From: an uncultured Prevotellaceae bacterium
GTDB taxonomy: Bacteria; Bacteroidota; Bacteroidia; Bacteroidales; Bacteroidaceae
Direction of reading: 5' to 3'
Length of the DNA stretch: 46,193 bases
Assembly: GCA_900316265.1 (NCBI GenBank)
Contig: ONCH01000027.1
Location: 1-46,193 of the forward strand
Part shown: positions 17,898 to 25,532 of the stretch, piece after piece
Numbering within the stretch: position 1 is the stretch's first letter
Layout: each line of letters opens with the position of its first letter
The notes under the pieces: model-generated
Told to the model about the DNA's origin: nothing
Seen by the model: only the letters and a program-made list of their open reading frames with translations
The model's database searches: none
Position numbers and translations under genes: made by a program

Positions 17898-19193
17898 TTA
17901 ACTTCTCTTCAAATATTCATAACCAATGCGACAACGCAGGCATTCCCTCTTGTCACAGTATTCTTTCTTCAGTTGGATAAGTGCTTGCGAGTCACCAGCA
18001 CTCTGCACGTCCAGTCCGCACTCTTTCCACATGCGGATAATGTTGTTGTTCTCAGCCTTCAGCTGCTCCAGAATGTCGAAAGCACGATCGCACAACGCCT
18101 CCTTCATGCTGTGCCGTCCGTATGCAAAGAGCATGGGCACACAGGTGTTGATCATCAGCAAATTAATGGAGAACGGCGACAAGTGCTTGGCATTGCGGAA
18201 ACTCTCAGAGCCAAAGGTGTAGTGCGTCTCCCAATATGGGGTTACCTGCGTGCTCAGCATCTCAGCCATTGACACCATATCCTGACAGTCAAGAAGTGCC
18301 GAGAGACCAGCCTTGCGCTGGTAGTAGAGATTAGCCAGCTGGGCAATACGGATGTGGGGGAAATTCTGTGGACGCAGTCGCAGAAAGCGCCACAACTGCG
18401 CATCCATCGGCGTCAACGAGAACTTATGTGCCAGATACTGGTATTCGTTGCGCAACTTGGCAAAATAGCCCTCGTTGAGTGCCTGCTGCTGATATTGGGC
18501 TGGTATGGTATTCAGTTCCAACAAACCAGCCTGTCCCATGAAGATAGCCTCTATCTGGAACAAGTCGTCACGATGCTTGCCTACGGCCTGCAAAGGAATA
18601 TGGCGTGCCCACTCCTCGAAGGCGTCGCCATTGATGCCAAAGCCGTAGTTACGCGCCATCGTCTGGAAATAAGCATCCTCCCACGAACCGCCAGCCTCCT
18701 TGACGCGCTGTTGGATGGCTATCGTCTTCTGCTCCAAGCGCTCAGTTTGCAGGGCAGCCATCCACGAATGGATGGTCAGGCGCGTCAGACTGGGAATGAT
18801 ACGGTAACAAGGTGGATAGGAATCGGTACGTAACAGTTCCTCGTAATTATCACGCACTGACGGAGGAACTGTCAGACACATCTGCGGCACGAAATGACCC
18901 GACTGCATCTGCACGTCGCGGTCGGCAACACCCACCACATGCAGCACCACATTATTATAATGCTCGTCGTGGTCGTGGCCATGCAAGTACCAGTCGCTTG
19001 ACTTGTCATGAATCTCTACATTGCCCACCCACAACGTACCATTAATCTTCACTTTCGCATTAAAGAAGTCTGGCCCACTGTTACGGTTGTGCAAACCTGG
19101 GTCTATGACCTCTACCTCCTGACCGTCGGTAGTCTGCAAGCCGCCAATAGGCCACATCTTATGTTTCCAGCAATAGTGCAGCAGTTGTTCCAT
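17898..19193 (-). CDS. DUF2851 family protein
   Basis: A 431-residue cytoplasmic protein of a Bacteroidetes family of unknown function. The N-terminal segment GGLQTTDGQEVEVIDPGLHNRNSGPDFFNAKV... continuing to GNVEIHDKSSDWYLHGHDHDEHYNNVVLHVV (each visible between residues 17 and 85) is the family hallmark. It has a nuclease-like feel, with conserved D/E/H residues (GPDFFNA, VEIH, HDHDEHYNNV) that resemble restriction-like folds, but this is inference. Near the C-terminus is a Cys set (CDKRECLRCRIGY). There is no signal peptide. It starts 14 bases after the small antitoxin-like gene ends. Confidence 0.8.
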   Translation of the reverse strand: MEQLLHYCWKHKMWPIGGLQTTDGQEVEVIDPGLHNRNSGPDFFNAKVKINGTLWVGNVEIHDKSSDWYLHGHDHDEHYNNVVLHVVGVADRDVQMQSGHFVPQMCLTVPPSVRDNYEELLRTDSYPPCYRIIPSLTRLTIHSWMAALQTERLEQKTIAIQQRVKEAGGSWEDAYFQTMARNYGFGINGDAFEEWARHIPLQAVGKHRDDLFQIEAIFMGQAGLLELNTIPAQYQQQALNEGYFAKLRNEYQYLAHKFSLTPMDAQLWRFLRLRPQNFPHIRIAQLANLYYQRKAGLSALLDCQDMVSMAEMLSTQVTPYWETHYTFGSESFRNAKHLSPFSINLLMINTCVPMLFAYGRHSMKEALCDRAFDILEQLKAENNNIIRMWKECGLDVQSAGDSQALIQLKKEYCDKRECLRCRIGYEYLKRS

Positions 19194-19207
19194 ATCGTGC
19201 GATTAAT

Positions 19208-19375
19208 TCATTGAGGCAGATACTGTCTTGCAGGAATGCGCTCAATGGTCTTACCATCAGAAGACACAATAAGATCTTCACCACGAAGTGCTTTCTCTTC
19301 CAGCATTCGTTTCTCTGCAATCTGCAAACCTTCTTCTAATTTAAGGGTAAAATCCTTCACTTCTTTATTTGACAT
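19208..19375 (-). CDS. Small 55-residue protein, putative antitoxin of the zeta-like kinase
   Basis: A short reading frame (MSNKEVKDFTLKLEEGLQ...) whose ATG at 19373-19375 lies inside the last codons of the zeta-like gene, an 11-base overlap that points to coupled translation. It is charged and helical at first (residues 4-30: KLEEGLQIAEKRMLEEKA), followed by a short strand-rich tail (DLIVSSDGKTIERIPARQYL). I do not recognise a named domain. Its size, charge and position directly after a zeta-like kinase are what one expects of the partner antitoxin, but that role is inferred. It is followed 14 bases later by DUF2851. Confidence 0.7.
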   Translation of the reverse strand: MSNKEVKDFTLKLEEGLQIAEKRMLEEKALRGEDLIVSSDGKTIERIPARQYLPQ

Positions 19376-19940
19376 AAGCCTTTATTATTTCGTACAACTC
19401 GTGATAAAGTATCTCTGTGTCAGCATCTTTACCACCGATAGCTATTTTCTTGCGAGGTGTTTCGCTGTTATCAAAGATGGCCCAATAATCTACAACTGGT
19501 ATAAACAGATTGAAGAGATTTTTGATACCTGCTACATATCGTCTTCTGGCTATCGGCTCTGGAATGTTATGTCCCCCCTTGCTTACACGCTCTGCAATAC
19601 GTTGTAATGCCAACTCGGGAGAATTCAGCCAGAAGAAGAGAAGTCTCACAGTATATCCTTTTGCCTGTGCCCGATGGACAAGATTGATATATGATTTTGT
19701 GGCGAGGGTTGTTTCTATGGAAAACGATTCGTCACGTTCTAACAAGTCCTCGATACGACTCAACATTAACCGACCTGCTTCAATGGCAACACTCTCTGGA
19801 TTAAATGGCGATAAGCCTCGCGCTATTTCGTCTGCATTGACGAATTCCTTACAGTCAAGAATTTCTGGCAACACTGTATAGGACGCTGTTGTTTTTCCAG
19901 CCCCATTGCAACCACTGATTATATATAGGTCCTTTGTCAT
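19365..19940 (-). CDS. Zeta-toxin-like kinase (COG4185-type P-loop protein)
   Basis: A 191-residue P-loop kinase. The Walker A is GCNGAGKTT at residues 10-18 (Lys16), followed by FVNADEIARGLSPFNPES (Asp37) and FSIETTLATKSY (Glu76), the pattern of zeta toxins and the related predicted ATPases of COG4185. Zeta toxins phosphorylate UDP-GlcNAc; the substrate here is unknown. The start at 19940 was preferred over an ATG 29 codons upstream because the family begins just before Walker A and the upstream codons overlap the promoter (TATCTTTG at 19949-19956). It is the first gene of the operon running to DUF3109, and its stop overlaps the start of a 55-residue protein. A toxin role is probable but not certain; some relatives may be housekeeping kinases. 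Confidence 0.82.
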   Translation of the reverse strand: MTKDLYIISGCNGAGKTTASYTVLPEILDCKEFVNADEIARGLSPFNPESVAIEAGRLMLSRIEDLLERDESFSIETTLATKSYINLVHRAQAKGYTVRLLFFWLNSPELALQRIAERVSKGGHNIPEPIARRRYVAGIKNLFNLFIPVVDYWAIFDNSETPRKKIAIGGKDADTEILYHELYEIIKAYVK

Positions 19941-19948
19941 ATTCGCTG

Positions 19949-19956
19949 CAAAGATA
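19949..19956 (-). promoter_or_regulatory. Predicted -7 promoter element of the zeta-like operon
   Basis: TATCTTTG, only 8 bases before the ATG chosen for the kinase. It supports that start and suggests a nearly leaderless message. Confidence 0.55.
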
Positions 19957-20010
19957 ATACTTTTTTCTGAAACTACACTCACCTGCCTCCACCTTTTTCT
20001 AATTATAAGA

Positions 20011-20041
20011 ATAATGGGCTTGCTCATCGCAAACCCATTAT
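20011..20041. other. Strong hairpin upstream of the zeta-like operon
   Basis: Arms 20011-20023 and 20029-20041 match at 12 of 13 positions around a 5-base loop. On the minus strand it is followed by TTCTTATAATT, so it could weakly stop transcription entering the zeta-like operon from the right. On the plus strand it precedes an A-rich leader-like stretch (20045-20075) that looks like those in front of Bacteroidales outer-membrane genes, but no such gene follows. Confidence 0.5.
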
Positions 20042-20320
20042 ACCCTATTCACTAACATAAAACTAACCAAATGAAGAAAATACTAACTAATCAAACAATG
20101 CTTATGAAAAAACTATTCTTAGACTTCCTTGGAACAACGCTTTGTCCTTGTTTTGTGAAAGCAAAGTTACTGCGTTTTTCATCACCCACCAAGAAAAATC
20201 CCCATTTATTCCACATTATGTATGGACAAACAGGGATATTATGGACAAATAGCTGAAATCAGACTGAAAGTTGTCTAATGTTATGGTCTAAAACATACCA
20301 CTTCCCCACCGCTATCAGCG

Positions 20321-20425
20321 CCGAGTTAGCTGTATACAGAGCTGTATCAGCTGTAGCCGCGCCTGTACTAGCTGTATACAATATCCGTACTAGCCTAATA
20401 CAGCGCTGTATTAGCTGTATTTCCA
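20321..20425. repeat. Repeat array B: five AGC cores spaced 21-22 bases
   Basis: AGC cores have their A at 20328, 20349, 20370, 20392 and 20413 (spacings 21, 21, 22, 21). Most cores read like TAGCTGTAT. Between the last two lies a perfect 20-base palindrome, CTAATACAGCGCTGTATTAG, at 20395-20414. GTATTAGCTGTATT (20408-20421) is identical to 8813-8826 of array A. Confidence 0.8.
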
Positions 20426-20462
20426 GCGACAGCATTTTTTGGTGAACGACGTGGGGGAAATT

Positions 20463-20607
20463 CTTGCTAAACATTTAACCTTTTAACATACCCCCTTGAA
20501 ACCCCGATAAATAAAGGGCTCAGGGCATGTTAATAGTCGCTCAGACATTTAATATACATTTAACATACTAGGTAAGTCACTTGTGTTTCACGAGTATGTT
20601 TAGCAAG
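20463..20607. repeat. 145-base segment bounded by a 12-base inverted repeat
   Basis: CTTGCTAAACAT (20463-20474) and ATGTTTAGCAAG (20596-20607) are perfect inverted copies. The inside is AT-rich with several TTTAACAT-like words. There is no coding potential, no target-site duplication that I can see and no transposase nearby. Confidence 0.5.
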
Positions 20608-20741
20608 TTTAGATGTTTAGTTTTTAATATATATGTAAATATAAAAATTATAATTTTTTCTTTTTTACTATAAATTCTAAATTTCTAAACTTCTAAACTT
20701 TCAAGTCGGTTAAATGAACGATAATAGTTGAGCAAACATTT

Positions 20742-20784
20742 AACATGCCTCAAACCCTTTGTCTATCGTGGTTTGAGGCATGTT
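20742..20784. other. Perfect 15-bp hairpin downstream of the xylan esterase
   Basis: Arms 20742-20756 and 20770-20784 pair perfectly around a 13-base loop. An overlapping pair (ACATTTAACAT / ATGTTAAATG) extends it with a slip. It lies about 95 bases beyond the esterase stop on the minus strand, but no T-run follows in that direction, so it may protect the 3' end of the message rather than terminate it. Confidence 0.5.
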
Positions 20785-20877
20785 ATGTTAAATGGTTAAA
20801 TCTTTTTGCGATTTTTGTCCTGACAGGGAACTCCTGCGTCAGAAAAAAAGTAAGCGAAATAGTATGTGTCACTTGTG

Positions 20878-22836
20878 TCAGTCGCCAAGTTTGTATTCGA
20901 ACGGCATAGCGGGCAGACCCTTCTTATTATAGATGCTGGCACGGGGACTGTCTTTCCAGGCGTAGCGCACAAAGGCCGGTTTCTCAATAGGTGACTGGAA
21001 CTTCAGGTAGGCACCCTCAACAATGGCCTCCACATTGACGAAACGCTTGTCGGCACCTGCCACCTCCACCTCATGAGCCACCCCATCACGTAACGGTTGG
21101 TCGAAGATGACAGTGACGGCAGTGCCCTTGACAGAATGACCCACTGGCTGGGGTGAGAGAGCTGGCCACTCTCCATAGGCTACACGGTCTAAGCAGAGAG
21201 CGACACGCTCTGCGGCCTCTTTCTTGCGAAGAGGATGGATATCGACAGTTTCACCAAGATCGATGAGGCAAGCGGTAGCAGCATGTTCATCGCCAATGGT
21301 GGCCAGGCGCTGAGCCTCACGAAGACGCGCCCAGTTACTATTGACTGGATTGGTCTCATAAACGATAGGACGTGGCATACCTGTCTGCTGACGTCCGTCA
21401 TGATTAGCCAACTGCACGATACAGAAAGGTAACGACGAGTCATTCCAGAGTGCACGCCAGCTACCCATGAGCTTCTGGAGATAGTCGCCATAAGGAACAG
21501 GATTGCCCGTATTCGACTCTCCCTGATACCACACAATACCACTCAAGGCATAAGGTGCCAAGGGATAGAGCACGGCATTATAGAGGGTGGTGGGCAGATT
21601 CTGCAGACTGACATCGCCACTGGGACATGACGGCATGTCGGCACCCGCATGCTGCAGCCACTTGTTACTCAGCGCGATGACATCCTTGGGCATCGGATTC
21701 TGACTCTGTCGGTCGGCACCAAAGCAGAGCATGTAAGGCTTCTGAGGAATGAAATGTACCATACCATACTTATTAATAAAGCGAATGGTAATGACATTAT
21801 CGCCCTCACGGAGCAAACCCTCAGGAATATCATAGCGACGAGGAGGATACTGATAGTAGGTGCGTCCCACCTGCTGACCATTGACGTAGGTAATGTCAGC
21901 ATCGAACAGCGTACCCAGCAACAGACGGGCAGGCTGTCCGGCATGTGCCTTGTCGATCTGGATATGCTGACGAAGCCAGGTGGTACCTGTTCCTCGCCAA
22001 CCCCAGTTGTTCTGGTCTATAACCTGCCAGTTGGCATCGTTGTAGTCAAGAGCGGTAAAATGCTGGCTGATGCCAGGGTCTTTCTGGTCTAACAATTCAT
22101 TCCAACGACGGTCAGCCAAGTTATTGGCCTTAGCCTGTGCTGCTATATACTCAGGATTGTCGTAGAGACGGGTCTTCTCCAACAACTGCGGATAGTCCTT
22201 AGCTAAGCTGTCTGCAGGAAGCCATGCCTCGATAGGTGTGCCACCCCAGCTGTTGACGATTACACCCTGCGGCACACCCGTCTTCTCCTGCATACGCTTA
22301 CCTAAGAAAGTGCCCAAAGCAGAGAACTGCCAGGCATTATCCTTCGTCAGCGGTTTCCAAGAGGTAGGCAGGATATCGTCCTGCACGCCATGGGTGTTTG
22401 TCGTGTTACGAACACGGAACAAACGGACCTTGCTGTTGTCAAAATGGTCGATTTCATCGATATATTGTGGATAAACACGCTCGATGGTTACATCAATATT
22501 TGACTGTCCTGAACAGAGCCATACATCGCCCACAAGGACGTCTGAGATTTCTCTCACCTCTTCATCCTTACCTCTCACCTCTAATACATACGGGCCACCA
22601 GCCTTCGTCTTTGGCAGGTCTATGCGCCAACGACCTTGATTGTCAGCAGTTGTGGTATATTGCTTCTTCTGCCAACGTATTGTCACCTGCTCCTGAGGGT
22701 CAGCCTTACCCCACACAGGAATGGGCTTGCCACGCTGTAAAACCATACCTGACTGAAACATCTGAGGTAACACGATTTTAGCATCGGCCATAGAGAAGCC
22801 GACTAAAGCTAATAGAAGAAGAAAAGATTTTTTCAT
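20878..22836 (-). CDS. Exported SGNH carbohydrate esterase (sialate O-acetylesterase-like; probable acetylxylan esterase)
   Basis: A 652-residue exported enzyme expected to remove acetyl groups from xylan or its fragments. The start at 22836 gives a clear signal peptide (MKKSFLLLLALVGFSMADA); an in-frame ATG 50 codons upstream would translate through the promoter and is rejected. SGNH block I is GDVWLCSGQSN with nucleophile Ser112; WYQGESN is a second block, and DIHPLRK supplies the Asp-x-x-His pair. Between the halves lies a galactose-binding-like beta domain (about residues 250-360). It is divergent from the symporter-GH10-GH43 genes with a shared 186-base promoter region. Placement matches xynE of P. 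bryantii as I recall, but the symbol is not assigned. Sialate esterase activity remains possible from sequence alone. Confidence 0.85.
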   Translation of the reverse strand: MKKSFLLLLALVGFSMADAKIVLPQMFQSGMVLQRGKPIPVWGKADPQEQVTIRWQKKQYTTTADNQGRWRIDLPKTKAGGPYVLEVRGKDEEVREISDVLVGDVWLCSGQSNIDVTIERVYPQYIDEIDHFDNSKVRLFRVRNTTNTHGVQDDILPTSWKPLTKDNAWQFSALGTFLGKRMQEKTGVPQGVIVNSWGGTPIEAWLPADSLAKDYPQLLEKTRLYDNPEYIAAQAKANNLADRRWNELLDQKDPGISQHFTALDYNDANWQVIDQNNWGWRGTGTTWLRQHIQIDKAHAGQPARLLLGTLFDADITYVNGQQVGRTYYQYPPRRYDIPEGLLREGDNVITIRFINKYGMVHFIPQKPYMLCFGADRQSQNPMPKDVIALSNKWLQHAGADMPSCPSGDVSLQNLPTTLYNAVLYPLAPYALSGIVWYQGESNTGNPVPYGDYLQKLMGSWRALWNDSSLPFCIVQLANHDGRQQTGMPRPIVYETNPVNSNWARLREAQRLATIGDEHAATACLIDLGETVDIHPLRKKEAAERVALCLDRVAYGEWPALSPQPVGHSVKGTAVTVIFDQPLRDGVAHEVEVAGADKRFVNVEAIVEGAYLKFQSPIEKPAFVRYAWKDSPRASIYNKKGLPAMPFEYKLGD

Positions 22837-22862
22837 GATTGTATAATGATTAGTTGTGGGCA

Positions 22863-22894
22863 CAAAGGTACAAATTAGTGAGCAAAAAGCCAAA
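22863..22894 (-). promoter_or_regulatory. Promoter of the SGNH esterase gene
   Basis: On the minus strand: TTTG (22891-22894), a 20-base spacer, then TACCTTTG (22863-22870), matching the consensus at both elements. The spacer is 18/20 identical to that of the mutS promoter (35178-35209). Confidence 0.75.
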
Positions 22895-22975
22895 TAATTC
22901 GCGTTTTTTCCGTATTTGCAACAAATAACGTAGTTTTTGTAACATGCAAAAACATCCATTTCAACAGAAAAACCG

Positions 22976-22983
22976 TATCTTTG
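22976..22983 (+). promoter_or_regulatory. Predicted -7 element of the symporter-xylanase operon
   Basis: TATCTTTG, 39 bases before the symporter ATG, with an A-rich leader in between. I see no TTTG at the ideal -33 position, which might mean that an activator is needed. Confidence 0.5.
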
Positions 22984-23022
22984 CACAAAAATAAAAGAAT
23001 AATTTAAAACAACCTAACAACA

Positions 23023-24420
23023 ATGACACCTAACGAAACTCAAGAAGCCAAAGGATTTTACAAACTGTCCTGGCTGCAACGCATTGGTTTTGGTTCTGGC
23101 GACTTGGCTCAGAACCTGATTTTCCAGGTAATTTGTACTTACCTGCTGTTTTTCTACACCGACATCTATGGACTGACGCCTTCAGCAGTAGCCGTCATGT
23201 TCCTTGTTGGTAATGTGGCTAACGTCATTTGGGACCCCATTGTGGGTACACTCATCGACAAGAGCAATCCACGTTACGGTAAATACCGTTCGTATCTGCT
23301 GTATGTAGGTATTCCCCTTTCGGGCTTTGCCATCCTTTGCTTCTATAATGGTTTTGCCCCATCGCTGATATATGCCTACGTGACCTATATCTCCATGCAG
23401 TTGCTCTATACGTTCATCAACGTTCCTTATGGAGCCTTGAACTCTTCGCTGACACGCGACACAGACGAGATTACCATTCTTACGTCAGTACGTATGTTTA
23501 TGGCCAACCTCGGCGGTCTGGCTGTAAACTCTGGTCTGCCTCTGTTCATCGCCCTGATTGCTGGTGCACCATCAGACAGTCTGCCAAAGGATCCTTCTGC
23601 ATGGTTTACCACGATGACCATTTATGCCATTATCGGTTTCTGTCTGCTCGCCTTCTGCTTCTCACAGTGTAAGGAGCGTGTGGTGATGGATGCCAAATCC
23701 ACTGAAGACGTAAAGGTCAGCGACCTGTGGATGGAATTCCTCCGCAACCGTCCCTTGCGCGTGCTTGCCTTCTTCTTCATCACCGCTTTCGCTATGATGT
23801 CAGTAGGTAATGCTGCTGGTGCATACTTCATGAACAGCAACTTGCACGGTTCAGCTCAGGAACTGTCTATCTTCATGGCTCTGGGTTCTGCTCCTGCCTT
23901 CCTGTTTATGCCACTTGTTCCCTGGTTCAAGCGCATGGTCGGCAAGAAGAATATGTTCTATCTCTTCTTGGGTGCCGCTATTGTCGGTATGGCAATGCTT
24001 TATTTCATCTCAAAGATGGATGAGCCCAGCATGATGATGATTTATGTAGCACAGTTTATCAAGAGCACAGGTGTCATCGTAGCCACTGGTTACATGTGGG
24101 CACTGGTTCCTGAGGTTATCTCCTATGGTGAATACACCACTGGTCGTCGTATTTCTGGTATCGTCAACGCACTGACAGGCTTGTTCTTCAAGGCAGGTAT
24201 GACCTTCGGTAGCATTGTTGGTCCTGCCGTACTTGCTTACGTAGGCTATAACAGCAACACCATTGACCAGACTCCTTTTGCCGAAGAGGGTATCCTGTGG
24301 CTCGTCTGCGTTATCCCCGCTATGCTGCTGGGTCTGGCTATGTTCATCATCTCTAAGTACGAACTGACTGACGAGGTTATCGATGATATTAATAAAAAAA
24401 TTGAAGCACGTAACAAATAA
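23023..24420 (+). CDS. xynD: GPH-family cation:xylo-oligosaccharide symporter
   Basis: A 465-residue inner-membrane transporter with about 12 hydrophobic segments. The N-terminal signature WLQRIGFGSGDLAQNLIFQ...YLLFFYTDIYGL and the loop NPRYGKYRSYLL place it in the glycoside-pentoside-hexuronide symporter family (MelB/XynP-like), which uses Na+ or H+ to import short sugars. It is first in a run with GH10 (3-base gap) and GH43 (8-base gap), so its cargo is very likely xylo-oligosaccharides. The gene order equals xynD-xynA-xynB of P. bryantii as I recall it; the symbol rests on that context. Confidence 0.85.
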   Translation: MTPNETQEAKGFYKLSWLQRIGFGSGDLAQNLIFQVICTYLLFFYTDIYGLTPSAVAVMFLVGNVANVIWDPIVGTLIDKSNPRYGKYRSYLLYVGIPLSGFAILCFYNGFAPSLIYAYVTYISMQLLYTFINVPYGALNSSLTRDTDEITILTSVRMFMANLGGLAVNSGLPLFIALIAGAPSDSLPKDPSAWFTTMTIYAIIGFCLLAFCFSQCKERVVMDAKSTEDVKVSDLWMEFLRNRPLRVLAFFFITAFAMMSVGNAAGAYFMNSNLHGSAQELSIFMALGSAPAFLFMPLVPWFKRMVGKKNMFYLFLGAAIVGMAMLYFISKMDEPSMMMIYVAQFIKSTGVIVATGYMWALVPEVISYGEYTTGRRISGIVNALTGLFFKAGMTFGSIVGPAVLAYVGYNSNTIDQTPFAEEGILWLVCVIPAMLLGLAMFIISKYELTDEVIDDINKKIEARNK

Positions 24421-24423
24421 ATT

Positions 24424-25524
24424 ATGAAAAGACTCCTCCTATCCGCTATGGCCGTTGCCACATTGACAACAGTGTCGGCACAAGGCCTCAAAGACGCCAT
24501 TGGCAAATACTGCCTGATGGGGGCAGCTGTCAACCAATGGCAGAGCGACGGACAGGTTCCACAGGCCGATGCCGTTCTCAGCAAGCACTTCAACTGCGTA
24601 GTAGCAGAAAACTGTATGAAACCAGAGGTCCTGGCACCTGCAGAAGGCATCTTCGACTTCCGTGTAGCAGACAAGTTTGTTAACTACGCCCAGCAGTTGG
24701 GGCTGAAGGTGAACGGTCACTGTCTGGTATGGCACTCACAGGCTCCTGACTGGTGGTTCACCAATGGCTATGCTGCCAGTCCTGTTTCTAAAGAGGTTCT
24801 GAAAGAGCGTCTTATCAAGCACATCAAGACCGTAGTAGGTCACTTCAAGGGACAGGTCTTCGGTTGGGATGTGGTCAACGAGGCTATCGAGGATGACGGT
24901 TCTTTCCGTAAGTCAAAGTACTATAACTTATTAGGCGAAGAGTTCATTGAGATTGCTTTCCGTGCAGCTCATGAGGCTGACCCAGACGCAGAGCTCTACT
25001 ATAACGACTATTCTATGTCGGGTGAGAAGAAGCGCGAGGCTGTTTGCCGTCTTGTCAAGAACCTGAAGGCTAAGGGTCTGCGCATTGATGGTGTAGGTAT
25101 GCAAAGCCACAACGGTCTGGACTATCCTAACCTCGATGAATACGAGAAGAGCATCGATGCCTTTGCTGCATGTGGTGTGAAGGTGCTGATTACCGAGCTC
25201 GACATCAATGTGCTGCCCAACCCACAAGGCTTTGGTGGTGCTGATATTGCCCAGAACTTCGAGTTGCAGCAGAAGTACAATCCCTATGTCAATGGTCTGC
25301 CTGCTGATAAGCAGAAAGAAGTCGACAAGCGCTGGTTGGACCTGTTCAAAATCTACTACAAGCATCGCTCACAGATTGGTCGCATCACTTTGTGGGGCGT
25401 CTGTGACGAGAACTCTTGGCTCAATGGCTGGCCTATCAAGGGACGCACTAACTATGCACTGCTCTTCGACCGCCAGTATCAGGCAAAGCCCGTAATTAAC
25501 GACATTATCAAACTATACAAATAA
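24424..25524 (+). CDS. xynA: GH10 endo-1,4-beta-xylanase, exported
   Basis: A 366-residue retaining xylanase that cuts the xylan backbone. A signal peptide (about 1-20, VSAQ) exports it to the periplasm, and no lipobox is seen. The family motifs are present: HCLVWHSQAPDWW, WDVVNEAI with acid/base E153, and ITELDIN with nucleophile E258. The single catalytic domain has no added carbohydrate-binding module, which fits an enzyme acting on imported fragments. It begins 3 bases after the symporter stop. A few hundred residues is the normal GH10 size. Confidence 0.95.
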   Translation: MKRLLLSAMAVATLTTVSAQGLKDAIGKYCLMGAAVNQWQSDGQVPQADAVLSKHFNCVVAENCMKPEVLAPAEGIFDFRVADKFVNYAQQLGLKVNGHCLVWHSQAPDWWFTNGYAASPVSKEVLKERLIKHIKTVVGHFKGQVFGWDVVNEAIEDDGSFRKSKYYNLLGEEFIEIAFRAAHEADPDAELYYNDYSMSGEKKREAVCRLVKNLKAKGLRIDGVGMQSHNGLDYPNLDEYEKSIDAFAACGVKVLITELDINVLPNPQGFGGADIAQNFELQQKYNPYVNGLPADKQKEVDKRWLDLFKIYYKHRSQIGRITLWGVCDENSWLNGWPIKGRTNYALLFDRQYQAKPVINDIIKLYK

Positions 25525-25532
25525 TTACTATT

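Larger units (their letters stand above)
19957..20877. other. 921-base gene-free region
   Basis: Between the zeta-like operon and the xylan esterase. From left to right it holds a hairpin (20011-20041), a leader-like A-rich stretch, repeat array B (20321-20425), a segment bounded by a 12-base inverted repeat (20463-20607), a very AT-rich stretch (20620-20700) and a perfect 15-base-pair hairpin (20742-20784). The longest frames (such as 61 codons from 20071) have no recognisable family, and I do not call them genes. Confidence 0.6.

Noticed and set aside
20071-20256. Small 61-codon gene on the plus strand
   Set aside because: No recognisable family, composition runs into non-coding sequence, and no promoter element was seen in front; the leader-like start may be a relic.
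20463-20607. Insertion sequence or miniature transposon
   Set aside because: There is a 12-base inverted repeat but no target duplication, no transposase and no second copy in the window.
20742-20784. Intrinsic terminator of the SGNH esterase gene
   Set aside because: No T-run follows the stem on the minus strand; kept only as a hairpin.
22837-22986. 50-codon N-terminal extension of the SGNH esterase
   Set aside because: It translates through the consensus promoter and would bury a clear signal peptide; the same reasoning removes extensions of mutS, leuS, the sugar kinase and the zeta-like gene.
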